From Welwitschia mirabilis (lineage: Eukaryota; Gnetophyta; Gnetopsida; Welwitschiales), in NCBI GenBank assembly GCA_051453625.1, contig JBOZIK010000001.1:178459108-178523107 (forward strand): a DNA stretch of 64,000 nt, written 5' to 3'. Below the pieces are notes generated by a model, which saw nothing but the letters and a program-made list of their open reading frames with translations, ran no database searches and was not told the DNA's origin. Positions 35,521 through 48,181 of the stretch are shown here, piece by piece (position 1 is the stretch's first letter; each line of letters begins with the position of its first letter). Made by a program: the position numbers and the translations under genes.

Positions 35521-38500
35521 GTTTCTCCCCACTACCAAGAAGATTTCACTCTAAAATTTTCTACCCATCAAGATTTCTCTTGAATTCAATTTTATTGCTT
35601 TNNNNNNNNNNNNNNNNNNNNNNNNNNNNNNNNNNNNNNNNNNNNNNNNNNNNNNNNNNNNNNNNNNNNNNNNNNNNNNNNNNNNNNNNNNNNNNNNNNN
35701 NCAAGAAGATTTCACTCTAAAATTTTCTACCCATCAAGATTTCTCTTAAATTTGATTTTATTGGTATAGATAATGGATGGCATATAGTTCAATGCATCAG
35801 ATGAAAATCTAGAGTATTACATTATTCCCCCTTAAGAAGTTTCTAGCCTTTGAAACTACTTAAGCCATTTATTACTCTAATAGTAATCAATATTATATTG
35901 ATTAAGCAATGAATCCAAATCTAAGACTTAAGCNNNNNNNNNNNNNNNNNNNNNNNNNNNNNNNNNNNNNNNNNNNNNNNNNNNNNNNNNNNNNNNNNNN
36001 NNNNNNNNNNNNNNNNNNNNNNNNNNNNNNNNNNNNNNNNNNNNNNNNNNNNNNNNNNNNNNNNNNNNNNNNNNNNNNNNNNNNNNNNNTTAGGTTGGAC
36101 TTATGAAGTACTAAAAGGCATTTTTTAAAAATAATTAACTTTATTGAATTACATTACATGATAAGATTAAACATTACAGTGGAATAATTTAGGTTATGAA
36201 TGAGAGACTTACCTCTCAATTATCCATAGGATTCATGTCAAGTAAATTATGTAATGATAGTTTACCTGATAATTATCATAACTAGTCTTATGATTAATTA
36301 GAATTATTGATTAAGAGTATACATATAAGAAGTGTGTAGGTCACAGTCAAGTGCTTGCTTACACCAATAGCTAAGCAACCACACCTACATCACCCTCATC
36401 TAAAGAAATTCAGACCACACATAGTTCTATCTTGGACCTCATTTCAATCTCCACTAATATGCATAAGCATAAGATAGATCAAGGTATTCCATATCAGTGG
36501 CACGTAGCAATCCTAGATGTAAAAGAATGCAAAGAATAATGCAACAATTCAATATTCAAAGAAATATCAACAGATATCACAAATAAATATATGAGCATAA
36601 GCATAGTAGCTATATGTAAAAATATAGGAGGTAGCCCATTAAGAACTTTCAATGTTATAACTTCCAATCCTATTAGAGAGTTATAATGTATAAAGGATGA
36701 TAATACACATGTACATTAATATAAATCAGATATATGAGTACCCAACTATATAAATATAGTAAACCCCCCTAGTTACTTGGCCATAATCATTCATTAGTAA
36801 TCCACCATTGTCACACACAAGAGACCCCCTCATATCTCACAATAATGTCTTGGTGGGTGCCAATGGGAGGGGAATATATCATATTAGAATATTATTATAG
36901 TAAACTCATGTAATAATATGATTAATACACATAGATACATATACACACACATACATACCATTTTGGTAGGGTACCTCTTAGATGCTCCATTTATAACATA
37001 ACATAATAAATCTATTAGTACATAAATATAAAATGCCAAACAGAATAGTCCATATGCCACTGATTAAGTATTTAATCTTAATAGACTTAGCTTAATAAAA
37101 GTCAAAGGATAAAGGTTACTAATTAAGTGCTTAATTATTTTAATAAGCATCATAGAAAAATCACTATTATTACATCATTTAATGCATAAGATAATAAGTA
37201 ACTACCTGGAATATTTAACTCATATGCATAAACATGTAATAAAAATACATTTAACGTTACATACCTCGAAGTGTGAAGAATACTAGAAGCAACTAATATC
37301 ATTGAAAAGTATGCTAAAGCCTGNNNNNNNNNNNNNNNNNNNNNNNNNNNNNNNNNNNNNNNNNNNNNNNNNNNNNNNNNNNNNNNNNNNNNNNNNNNNN
37401 NNNNNNNNNNNNNNNNNNNNNNNNNNNNACTATTGAATAACTAAGTATAAGAAAGCATTCTATTGATATAATTATAGTAACAACATTATTTAAGGTGTTA
37501 AAGATAAATATTTAATCCTATCTAAACACTTGCTTTGTCATGCATCTATTCTTAACATTAACCAACTCTTAAGAATAAAACCTGTCTTCCCTTTATATAT
37601 ATATATGTAAAGAGAGAGATATATACATGTAATATTATACTTATGGGATAGCATAGTATAAGATAATATGATATCAGGCATATAATAAAATATAATATAA
37701 TGTATAATATTATGCATATCATATAATAGAATATAATATAAATAATATAAATTATTATGATATAATATATAACATAATATATGTCCAACATAATATAATA
37801 TACATGCAATGTAATATAATATAATATATAATATACAATACAATACAATACAATATAATAATATCCCTTTTTAATATAATATAATATGTGTAACATTATA
37901 AAATTAACATAGTATACATGTGGGCACAATACTATGCATATAATCTATGTAAGCAATATAATACATTATAATATAAGATATAATGTATTATACGTATAAT
38001 ATAATATTATATTATTTAATACACTATAATATAATATACTTTATAATATAATACAATATTATTTATATAATATAATGTATATGCAGTATAACATGACATA
38101 CTAAAATATAATATAATGTATATAATATAATATAAATATAACATAATATAATATAGTATAATATTATATTTTATAATATAATATACATACAATACAATAC
38201 AATACAATACAATAAAATACAATAAAATATAATATAATATAATATAATATAATATAATATAATATAATATAATATAATATAATATAATATATACATACAA
38301 CATTATTCATCTGAAATAACATATAATAATATACATGTATTGTAATCTATTCACTGCCTACCATATTCTCTCTTTTCTTCCATTTAATTTTTTATACTCC
38401 TTAATTTCTGTTTGATTTAATTTCTCCTCTTGCACTTATCTCTATCTTCTTATGCTATTTTCCTATACTTTTGATTTTTATTAATACCACTACGTTTTGG

Positions 38501-39194
38501 AAGTTTAACAAAATCTCTACGCTTTTTCTAAGAAATAAAATAGCATTAGTTCAGAGAATGAAATACAACCATTATAAGTATTAATATTAATAAATAAGTA
38601 ATATTGAAATAAGGTTTTCTTAAGAACAAACTAAATACCCATCTCCTTTAAAAACATCATAATAGAATGCTATTACTAAATGTTCAATTAAATCATAACA
38701 ACATACCATACTTTAATTATTTAGTTTAATAGTTGTAAATCTATTTGCTAGATAAACTTGTTAATACAATCATATATCTAATTAAGTTATTAATCAATAA
38801 TCTAAGAAGGGATTACATCCTATTAAAAATGGCATGAACAAAAGCCTAAGCTAAACCATCTTTGTATACTTGGATGTAAGTGCTATTTTCATGTGTTGAT
38901 AGTAATAGATCAAGTTTGTTACATAGCAAATATTATTATCTAGTATTATTATTTCAAAGAACACGTGCATTTAGAAAATGAGATCTTAAACTATATGTTA
39001 ACTATATTTTTTTTTCTAAACTAAGTGTTGTAAGAAATTGTGCAAGATCTTTGAATTATTTAAGAATAACATATGTGTACATATTCAAATATATGGCATT
39101 TTTCTTATAGATCCATTCTAGGCATCCATGAACTAACAAATAAGCCTTGTAAATCAAACCTAGCTACTAAACATTCAAAACATTTAAGAGAAAA
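35521..39194. repeat. Flanking unit R2, left part
   Basis: Paralogue of 11531-15010. It begins GTTTCTCCCCACTACCAAGA and continues to CATTCAAAACATTTAAGAG, where Copia-2 interrupts. It includes three N-gaps (35602-35701, 35934-36089, 37324-37428) and the ATAAT satellites. No gene is seen. Confidence 0.75.
37663..38292. repeat. ATAAT/ATACA pentamer satellite tracts in R2
   Basis: Paralogous to 13531-13925 but longer and different in detail. It includes an ATACA run (CAATACAATACAATACAATA) near 38192 and a long ATAAT run at 38227-38290. Tyrosine-rich minus-strand frames here are repeat artefacts. Confidence 0.9.
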
Positions 39195-39536
39195 TGTTAC
39201 ATGAAATGAGGAAAAATAAATAGAAGATAAACAAAAACACCCAAGATTTACATGATTCAGTCGATGTAACCTACGTCCATGGATAGAGAGAGATTTCTTA
39301 TTCCTCAAGCAAAAGAATTGTTATAAGACAATGAATCCTAGAACTATATATATAACCTAATTAATTCGGGTCACTCTAGAAAAAAGAAAATACATATTAC
39401 AGTTTGAACCATTCATCAAAAGAAAATACATATAATGGTTCGAGCTATTCATCAAAATAAAATACATATAATGGTTTGAATTGTTCATCAAAAGAAAATA
39501 CATATAATGGTTCACTAAAATTCAAGGCACTCAACA
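39195..39536 (-). repeat. Copia-2 3' LTR (left copy)
   Basis: 342 bp. It includes the AAAATACATATAATGGTTC motif, repeated about four times in tandem near 39380-39520, which also appears in all other copies of this LTR. Confidence 0.9.
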
Positions 39537-39550
39537 ATTCTCCACCTTGA
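39537..39550 (-). other. Copia-2 polypurine tract
   Basis: On the minus strand TCAAGGTGGAGAAT immediately precedes TGTTGAGTGCC, the start of the 3' LTR. Confidence 0.7.
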
Positions 39551-39559
39551 CCTGAATTG

Positions 39560-42500
39560 TTTCAAATCCCTAAAAACTAAGAGCAATTTCATCCCTACCA
39601 TTCATGCCCCTTAGGGCCTCATGTTATGCAAATATTCACCAAGTTTAAGCTATGCTTGAACTTCTATGTAGGTAATGGCTTTATCAACATATCTACTAGA
39701 TTATCTGTGTGGATATCTTCTCAATGGATAACTTCTTATCCTCTATGACATCTCTAATGAAATTTAGCCTAACCTCAATATGTTTTGATTTCTTATTATA
39801 GACTAGATTTTTGGCCCAATGAACTCTGATTATCATAATATATGATAGGTATCTGAACATTCAATCCCAAGATATCAATAAGACCATGCAACAATATACC
39901 TTCATTAACTCCTTCTGTTAATGACATGTTTTTAGCTTCTATAGTAGACAAGGCAATTGTAGATTGAAGTGTTTCCTTCCAGCTGATGACACATCCATAT
40001 AGGGTAAAGATATAGCATGTCAAAGATATTCTTCTTACAAGATCTCCAACATAGTTAGAATTTATATGGCCAATCAAATCACTAATAGATTTATTAGTAT
40101 CATAAGCTAAGTAGATTTTTCTTGTACCTTTCAAATATCACATAATTCATTTAACTGCTTCCCAGTGAGCTTTGCTTAGATTATTCATAAACCTACTTAT
40201 CACACTAACTACATGATCTAAATTAAGCCTAGTACATATCATGACATGCATCAAACTTCCAACAGCACTAAAGTAAGGAATTGTACTCATGTAATCCTTA
40301 TTCTCAACTATATTAGGTATTGCACTAGCATCAATTTTAAAGTATAGTATCAATGGAGTAGTAACTGGCTTGGATTGATCCATCTAGAAAGATTGTAGTA
40401 ACTTTTCAATGTATTTATGCTAAGATACATATAGTATACCTGCACTTCTCTCTCACCAAATTTCCATGTCCAAAATCTTCTTGGCTATACCCAAATCCTT
40501 CATTTCAAACTTATCTTTTAATAATATCTTCAAATTGTTAATTTCAGCCTTATTCTTAGCTGCAATTAACATGTCATCCATGTATAGCAATAAATACATG
40601 TAGGAATCATCTGAAAGTCTCTTAGAGTAGATATAATTATTAGACTAATTGCACATAGAACTATGAAAAATCATAAATGCATCAAACCTCTTGTACCACT
40701 GCTTTAGAGACTGCTTCAAATCATATAAGGATTTCTTTAGCAAACATATATGATCTTCCTTTTCAGAATCAAGGAACCCTTATGGTTGTGACATGTAAAT
40801 CTATTCTTCTAGGTTGCCATGTAAGAATGCAGTTTTGACATAAAGTTGTTTCAACTCCAAGTTTAATGCACTTACCATGGTCAGAAGAACTCAAATAGTT
40901 TTATGCTTTACAACTGGTGAGAATACCTCATGGTAATCAATTCCCTTATTCTGTGAAAAACCATTTTACATAAGCCTTGCCTTGAATCTAGGTGATTCAA
41001 CTCCAGGAATGCCTTATTTTTTCTTGAACACCCATTTGCATCCTACTGGTTTTACACCCTTTGGTCGAGGTACTAGAACCCAGGTTTTATTCTTCACAAA
41101 AGACTGCATCTCTTCATTCATTGCAATTAATCACTTAGATGCTTCCATACTTTTAATTGCCTCCTTGTAAGATCTTAGTTCATCAGAATCAATGTTTTCT
41201 CTCACTACCAAGGCATATGCAATAGAGTTAATATCAACAATACTAATACAATCTACATATCTTGTAGGTTTTCTAATATTCCTCCTCAATCTTCTTATTG
41301 CTATACTTTGTGATTCTTTTTTCTCTTCCTTGGGCTATTGTATAAGAGTTTTTGTAATCCTCTTTGGAACTTCAATTTCAAGCTCCACCTTTTAGCTAGC
41401 AGCCTGATCTTTATTATTTGCATGATTATCAAGATCCTGTTTCTGACCAAAACATAGTAGATTCATCAAAAATAACATCTCTGCTAATGATAAATTTTGG
41501 AGTTCTATTATTTTTAGTACACCATAGTCTATACTCTTTAACTCTAGTTGCATACCCTAGAAATATGCATTTCATTGCCCTCGGCTCCACTTTACCATCA
41601 TTAACATGAGCATAAGCAGAACAACCACATATACGTAGGCTGGAATAATTAGAGGGTTTACTAGATCATATCTCTTGAGGAGTATTAAAATCAATTGCAG
41701 TTGATAAAGGTCTATTAACCAAATAATAAGCAGTATTAACTGCTTCAACCTAAAATTTCTTTAACAAGCTAGCATTTAGTTGCATGCATTAAGCATGCTA
41801 CATGATTGTTTGGTTCATGCATTCTGAAATTCTATTTTGCTATGGTGTATGTCATACAGTGTGATACCTCACTATACCTTCTTTCTTATAGATCTCATCA
41901 AACAGTGCATTACATAATTCTAATCAATTATCTGTTTTGAGTGTCTTGACTTGTTTTCTAGTTCATTTTTCAACCATAGTCTTTTATTTCTTAAACCATT
42001 CATACAATCAAATGTTTATGGAGTAGTCATCAATAAAAATAATAAAGTACCTGCATTTGCTATATGACTCAACTAGAGAAGGACCCCATAAATCTGAATG
42101 AATATACTCGAGAATATCCTTTGTGATATGTTTATTAGAACTGAATTTGACTTTACATTACTTTCCCATAATACAAGCTTTACAGAATTTTAACTTTCCA
42201 GTCTTTGCTCCATCTAACAATCCTTTTTTACTCAATATTATTAGTCCTATTTCACTCATGTGACCCAATTTGTATGCCATAATTCTATACAATCATTTTG
42301 CTGCTTCATGGACTAAGATACTATCACTATTCCTATTACTAAATTATCTCAAGATGTAAATCCCATGTTGTAGTGTATCATTTATTACTACCAAAGCACT
42401 CTTTAAAACATTCAACTATTTATCTGCATAAGAGTACTTGTACCCTTATTTGTCTAAGGTACCCAGAGAGACCAAATTTTTCCATAGATTAGGAACATAC

Positions 42501-43541
42501 CATGCATTAGATGTTCTGATTATTCCATCATGTATCTCAATCTGCATAGAATCATTTCCCTTGATACTAAGCTTTCCATCATCACCTAACCTTATACTAC
42601 CATTCCACTCCTTGAAGGAAGTAACAAATCATGTGTGAAAGTCATGTGATACGATGCACTAGTATCTAAAACCCAAGTATTTGCAGAATCAAAAGTATTA
42701 ACAATCAGAACATCACTGCCCTCTGCTTCATCAGAGCTTTTCTATACTACTGTAGTACTACCACTACTATTTGATTATTTCATGTCATTTTCCTTCTTCC
42801 ACTATGGATAATCCTTCCTTATGTAATCCTTCTCTTTATAGTGAAAACATTGAAGTGCTTTAGCCCTTGATTTGGAATGTGACTTGCCTCTTCTTTCATA
42901 ATCTCTTTTATCGTTCCTGCCTCTACTAATGAATAGGCTTGGTTCTGTACTGTTTTTCATTAGGACCAAATACTCTTCTCTTTAATTCTTTAGGCTATAT
43001 AGCATCCTTTACATTGCTAACAAATATACTATCTCTTCTGTATAACATAGTATCAACAAAATTCTCATAGGAATTTGGCATAGAATACAAGAGAATAATG
43101 GCTTGATCCTCATCATCAATTTTAACTCCAACACCTTGTAGATTTAAAATAATTTGGTTAAAATTAATAAGATGATCTTTTACCTACATATTTTTTATCA
43201 TCCATAAGGTATACAAACGCTGCTTCTAATATAATCGATTTCTAAGGTTTTTTTTTTTTTTTTTTAAATTTGCTTTCCAGTTTCTTCTATAATCTTACAG
43301 CAGTTATTTCATCAATAGCATCATGTAATACTTTATCAATTAGACTCAACAGTATCGCGCTATGTGCTTTTGCTAGAATATACTTTTTCTCATCTACTAA
43401 TAATGTCCCAAGTAATTTACCTTCTTCTTCTAGTGCCTCTAAACATACCTATTGAACCAAAAAAGCCCTTATCTTAATCTTCCATAGAGGGAAATCATTC
43501 GATCCATTAAATTTTTCAATATCGAATCTATGAATCAACAT
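39560..43541 (-). pseudogene. Copia-2 gag-pol polyprotein
   Basis: Reading down from ATG 43541: gag starts RFDIEKFNGSNDFPLWKIK. A CCHC-type knuckle remnant (CFHYKEKDYIRKDYP) lies near 42810-42855. Integrase shows FCKACIMGK, EYIHSDLWGP and FIIFIDDYS (about 41990-42200). Reverse transcriptase shows LLLYMDDMLIAAKNKAE near 40550-40600 with EMKDLGIAKKILDMEI. The RT/RNase H linker reads MDQSKPVTTPL (40383) and SAVGSLMHVMICTRLNLDHV. RNase H shows GCVISWKETLQSTIALST and EGILLHGLIDILGL (about 39830-40010). A poly-A run in gag (poly-T at about 43248-43265) and scattered stops disrupt the frame. Domain order and motifs are unmistakable. Confidence 0.9.
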
Positions 43542-43578
43542 CTTTTTAATCATCAGACAAAATATCCCTAATAACTAA

Positions 43579-43590
43579 GCTTTGATACCA
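43579..43590 (-). other. Copia-2 primer-binding site
   Basis: On the minus strand TGGTATCAAAGC, one change from the Met-tRNA site TGGTATCAGAGC, two bases inside the 5' LTR. Confidence 0.8.
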
Positions 43591-43592
43591 CT

Positions 43593-43933
43593 TGTTACAT
43601 GAAATGGGTATAAATAAATAGAAGATAAATGAGAACACCTAGGATTTACATGGTTCAGCTGATATGACCCATGTCCACGGGTAGAGAGAGATTTCTTATT
43701 CCTCAAGAAAAAGAATTATTATAAGATAATGAATCCTAGAACCATATATATAACCTAACTAGTTCAGATTAATCCAGAAAAAAGAAAATACATATAATGG
43801 TTCCAACTATTTATAAAAAGAAAATACATATGATAGTTTAAATTATTCATCAAAAGAAAATACATATAATAGTTCAAACTGTTCATTAAAAGAATATACA
43901 TATAATGTTAACCAAAATTCAAGGCACTCAACA
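43593..43933 (-). repeat. Copia-2 5' LTR (right copy)
   Basis: 341 bp, same ends as the left LTR. It is followed by 27 bp of R2 flank (43934-43960) before the sequence jumps back into gag. Confidence 0.9.
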
Positions 43934-44341
43934 CAAAATAATAAAACATGTGAGAAATGGTATACAAACACTGCTTCTGATATAATCGATTTCTAAGTTT
44001 TTTTTTTTTTTTTGAAAATTGCTTTCCAGTTTCTTCTACAATCTTACAACAGTTGTTTCATCAACATCATCATGTAATACTTTATCAATTAGACTCAATA
44101 GTATCACGCTATGTGCTTTTGCCAGAATATCCTTTTTCTCATCTACTAATAATGTCCCAAGTAATTTACCTTCTTCTTCTAGTGCCTCCAAACATCCCTG
44201 CTAAACTAGAAAAGCCTTCATCTTAATCTTTCATAGAGTGAAATCATTTAATCCATTAAATTTCTCAATATCGAATCTATAAGTTGATATCTTCTTAATC
44301 AGCACACAAAATATCCCCAATAACTAAGCTTTGATACCACT

Positions 44342-44681
44342 TATTACATGAAACAGGTATAAGTAAACAGAAGATAAACGAGAACACCTAGGATTTACAT
44401 GGTTCAGCTGATGTGACCTACGTCCACGAGCAGAGAGAGATTTCTTATTCCTCAATCAAAAGAATTATTATAAGATAATGAACCCTAGAGTCATATATAT
44501 AAGCTAACTAGTTTGGCTTACTCCAGAAAAATGAAAATATATATAATGGTTCAAACCGTTTATAAAAATAAAATACATATGATAGTTTGAAGTATTCATC
44601 AAAAGAAAATACATAATAGTTGAAACTGTTCATCAAAAGAATATACATATAATGGTTCACCAAAATTCATGGAACTCAACA
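44342..44681 (-). repeat. Array LTR b
   Basis: Begins TATTACATGAAAC, a G-to-A change of the usual TGTTACATG; ends CTCAACA and runs straight into captured flank AAAATGCCAGAGC. Confidence 0.85.
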
Positions 44682-44805
44682 CAAAATGCCAGAGCTTCCT
44701 CCAACCTCTACCAAGAAGGAAAATCTTGACATTCATAGATTACATTGAAGAGATTTTTACAAACCAATGAAATATTTTTAAATAATCTTCAAACGGGTTT
44801 CTGCT
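44682..44805 (+). repeat. Captured copy 1 of the gene-like segment
   Basis: AAAATGCCAGAGCTTCCTCC through GGGTTTCTGCT matches 49205-49322. The left join shares AAAAT with the original flank and the right join shares a TTTCTG-like stretch with gag, i.e. microhomology at both ends. Confidence 0.75.
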
Positions 44806-45466
44806 ATAATTGATTTCTGAGGGTTTTTTAAAACTTGATTTCTAGTTTCTTCTACAATCTTGTAGCAGTTGTTTCATCAATAACATCATACAATACTTTA
44901 TCAATTAGACTCAATAGTATCGCGCGATGTGATTTTGCCAGAATATTCTTTTTCTCATCTACTAATAATGTCCTAAGTAATTTACCTTCTTCTTCTAGTG
45001 CTAGAATATCCATTTGCCAGAATATCCTTTTTCTAATATGATCTTTTACCTACATATTTTTTGTCATCCACAAGGTATACAAACACTGCTTGTGATGTAA
45101 TCGATTTCTAAGNNNNNNNNNNNNNNNNNNNNNNNNNNNNNNNNNNNNNNNNNNNNNNNNNNNNNNNNNNNNNNNNNNNNNNNNNNNNNNNNNNNNNNNN
45201 NNNNNNNNNNNNNNNNNNNNNNNNNNNNNNNNNNNNNNNNNNNNNNNNNNNNNNNNNNNNNNNNNNNNNNNNNNNNNNNNNNNNNNNNNNNNNNNNNNNN
45301 NNNNNNNNNNNNNNNNNNNNNNNNNNNNNNNNNNNNNNNNNNNNNNNNNNNNNNNNNNNNNNNNNNNNNNNNNNNNNNNNNNNNNNNNNNNNNNNNNNNN
45401 NNNNNNNNNNNNNNNNNNNNNNNNNNNNNNNNNNNNNNNNNNNNNNNNNNNNNNNNNNNNNNNNNN

Positions 45467-45705
45467 AGAGAATCATGCAATACTTTATCAATTAGACTCA
45501 ATAGTAGTGCACTATGTGCTTTTGCCAGAATATCCTTTTTCTTATCTATCAATAATGTCCCAAGTAATTTACCTTCTTTTTCTAGTGCCTTCGAACATCC
45601 CTGCTGAACCAGAAGAGCCTTCATCTTAATCTTCCATAGAGTGAAATCATTCGATTCATTAAATATCTCAATATCGAATCTATGAGTTGACATCTTTTCA
45701 ATCAA
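45467..45705 (-). pseudogene. Gag N-terminal fragment in the array (best preserved)
   Basis: Reads MSTHRFDIEIFNESNDFTLW, then KMKALLVQQGCSKALEKEGK and AKAHSALLLSLIDKVLHDS, the copia gag (UBN2-type) N terminus. It ends in the N-gap 45113-45466. Equivalent fragments occur at about 43970-44300, 44815-45010, 46520-46800, 47310-47600 and 47819-48130. Confidence 0.8.
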
Positions 45706-45744
45706 CAGATAGAATATCCCTAATAACTAAGCTTTAATACCACT

Positions 45745-46086
45745 TGTTACATGAAATAGGTATAAATAAACAGAAGATAAATGAGAACACCTAGGATTTA
45801 CATGGTTTAGCTGATGTGACCTACATCAATGAGCAGAGAGATTTTTCTTATTCCTGAATCAAAAGAATTATTATAAGATAATAAACCTTAGAACGATATA
45901 TATAACCTAACTAGTTCGGCTTACTCCAAAAAAAAGAAAATACATATAAAGGTTCGAATCGTTTATAAAAAGAAAATACATATGATAATTTAAACTATTC
46001 ATCAAAAGAAAATACATATATTAGTTTGAATTGTTCATTAAAAGAATATACATATAATGGTTCACCAAAATTCAAGGCACTCAACA
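45745..46086 (-). repeat. Array LTR c
   Basis: Full-length copy with TGTTACATGAAATAGG start and CTCAACA end, followed by captured flank copy 2 (46087-46212). Confidence 0.85.
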
Positions 46087-46833
46087 CAAAATGCCAAAGC
46101 CTCCTCCAACCTCTATTAAGAAGGCAAATCTTGACATCCATAGATTACATTGAAGAGATTTTTGCAAACCAAAAAAATCTTTTTAAACAATCTCTAGAAG
46201 GATTTATGCTATAATCAATTTCTAAGGGTTTTTTTGAAACTTGCTTTCCAGTTTCTTCTATAATCTTGCAGCAGTTGTTTCATCAACAACATCACGCAAT
46301 ACTTTATTAGACTCAATAGTATCGTGCTATGTGCTTTTACCAACATATCCTTTTTCTCATCTACTAATAATGTTTCAAGCAATTTACCTTCTTCTTCTAA
46401 TGCCAGAATATCCTTTTACCAGAATATCCTTTTTCTGATATGATCTTTTACCTACATATTTTTTGTCATCCACAAGGTATACAAACACTGCTTGTGATGT
46501 AATCGATTTCTAAGGGTTTTTTTTTTTTTTTTTTGAAACTTGCCTTCTAGTTTCTTCTACAATCTTATAGCAGTTGTTTCATCAACAACATCATGTAGTA
46601 CTTTATCAATTAGACTCAACAGTATTGCACTATGTGCTTTTGCCAGAATATCCTTTTTCTCATCTACTAATAATGTCCCAAGTAATTTACCTTCTTCTTC
46701 TAGTTCCTTCGAACATCCCTGCTAAACCAGAAGAGCCTTCATCTTAATCTTCCATAGAGTGAAATCATTCGATTGTCGACATCTTCTCAATCAGCAGACA
46801 GAATATCCCCAATAACTAAGCTTTGATACCACT

Positions 46834-47175
46834 TGTTAGATGAAACGGGTATAAATAAATAGAAGATAAACGAGAACACCTAGGATTCACATGGTTCAGC
46901 TGATGTGACCTATGTCCACGAGTAGAGAGAGATTTCTTATTCCTCAATCAAAAGAATTATTATAAGATAATGAACCCTAGAACCATATATATAACCTAAC
47001 TAGTTTGGCTTACTTCAGAAAAAAGAAAATACATATAATGGTTCAAACCGTTTATGAAAAGAAAATACATATGATAGTTTGAACTATTTATCAAAAGAAA
47101 ATACATATAATAGTTCAAACTATTCATCAAAAGAATATACATATAATGGTTCACCAAAATTCAAGGCACTCAACA
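46834..47175 (-). repeat. Array LTR d
   Basis: Full-length copy (TGTTAGATGAAACGGG start), followed by captured flank copy 3 (47176-47298). The gag fragment just before it lacks about 25 bp compared with its neighbours (the ATTCGATTGTCGACATC junction near 46767). Confidence 0.85.
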
Positions 47176-47651
47176 CAAAATGCCAGAGCTTCCTCCAACC
47201 TCTACCAAAAAGGAAAATGTTGACATCCATAGATTACATTGAAGAGATTTTTACAAACCAAGGAAATCTTTTTAAACAATATTCTAATGGGTTTCTGCTA
47301 TAATTGATTTCTGAGGGTTTTTTGAAACTTGCTTTCCAGTTTCTTCTACAATCTTGCAATAGTTGTTTCATCAACAACATCATGCAATACTTTATCAATT
47401 AGACTCAATAGTATCGCGCTATGTGCTTTTGCCAGAATATCCTTTTTCTCATCTACTAATAATGTCCTAAGTAATTTACCTTCTTCTTCTAGTGCCTCTG
47501 AACATCCTTGCTAAACTAGAAGAGCCTTTATCTTAATCTTCCATAGAGTGAAATCATTCGATCCATTGAATTTCTCAATATCAGATCTATGAGTTGACAT
47601 CTTCTCAATCAGTAGATAGAATATCCCCAATAACTAAGCTTTGATATTACT

Positions 47652-47810
47652 TGTTACATGAAACTGGTATAAATAAACAGAAGATAAATGAGAACACCTA
47701 GGATTTACATGGTTCAGCTGATGTAACCTACGTTCAGGGGCAGAGAAAAATTTCTTATTCCTCAAGCAAAAGAATTATTATAAGATAATGAACCCTAGAA
47801 CCATATATAT
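47652..47810 (-). repeat. Array LTR e, truncated
   Basis: Starts normally but stops at ACCATATATAT, where a new gag fragment begins (TACAAATACTACTTCTG). Confidence 0.8.
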
Positions 47811-48181
47811 TACAAATACTACTTCTGATATAATCGATTTCTGAGAGTTTTTTGAAGCTTGCTTTTTAGTTTTTTCTTCAATCTTGCAGCAGTTGTTTCA
47901 TCAACAACATCACGCAATACTTTATCATTTAGACTCAATAGTATCGCGCTATGTGCTTTTACCAGAATATCCTTTTTCTCATCTACTAATAATGTCTCAA
48001 GTAATTTACCTTCTTCTTCTAGTGCCTTCGAACATCCTTGCTGAACCAGAAGAACCTTCATCTTAATCTTTCATAGAGTGAAATCATTCGCTTCATTGAA
48101 TTTCTCAATATCGAATCTATGAGTCGACATCTTCTCAATCAGCAGACAGAATATCCCCAATAACTAAGCTTTGATATCACT

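Larger units (their letters stand above)
39195..43933 (-). mobile_element. Copia-2: Ty1/copia retrotransposon (about 4.7 kb), minus strand
   Basis: The LTRs are 39195-39536 and 43593-43933, which on this strand begin TGTTACATGAAA and end CACTCAACA. The flanks GAAAA (39190-39194) and CAAAA (43934-43938) form a target duplication with one change. R1 shows the unfilled site (AGTCAAAATAATAAAAC near 15009). A primer-binding site and polypurine tract are in the correct places for minus-strand transcription. Size, small LTRs and polyprotein wording fit the Tork/TNT1 group. It is much less eroded than Copia-1, so it is probably younger. Confidence 0.9.

Noticed and set aside
40982-42638. Plus-strand open frames of 60-70 codons
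   Set aside because: They are antisense shadows of the Copia-2 polyprotein, which reads on the minus strand.
43270-48044. Recurrent plus-strand serine-rich frames (ending SNLPSSSSAS...)
   Set aside because: Antisense of the repeated gag fragments; the meaningful frame is minus (RFDIExFN..., ALLVQQG...).
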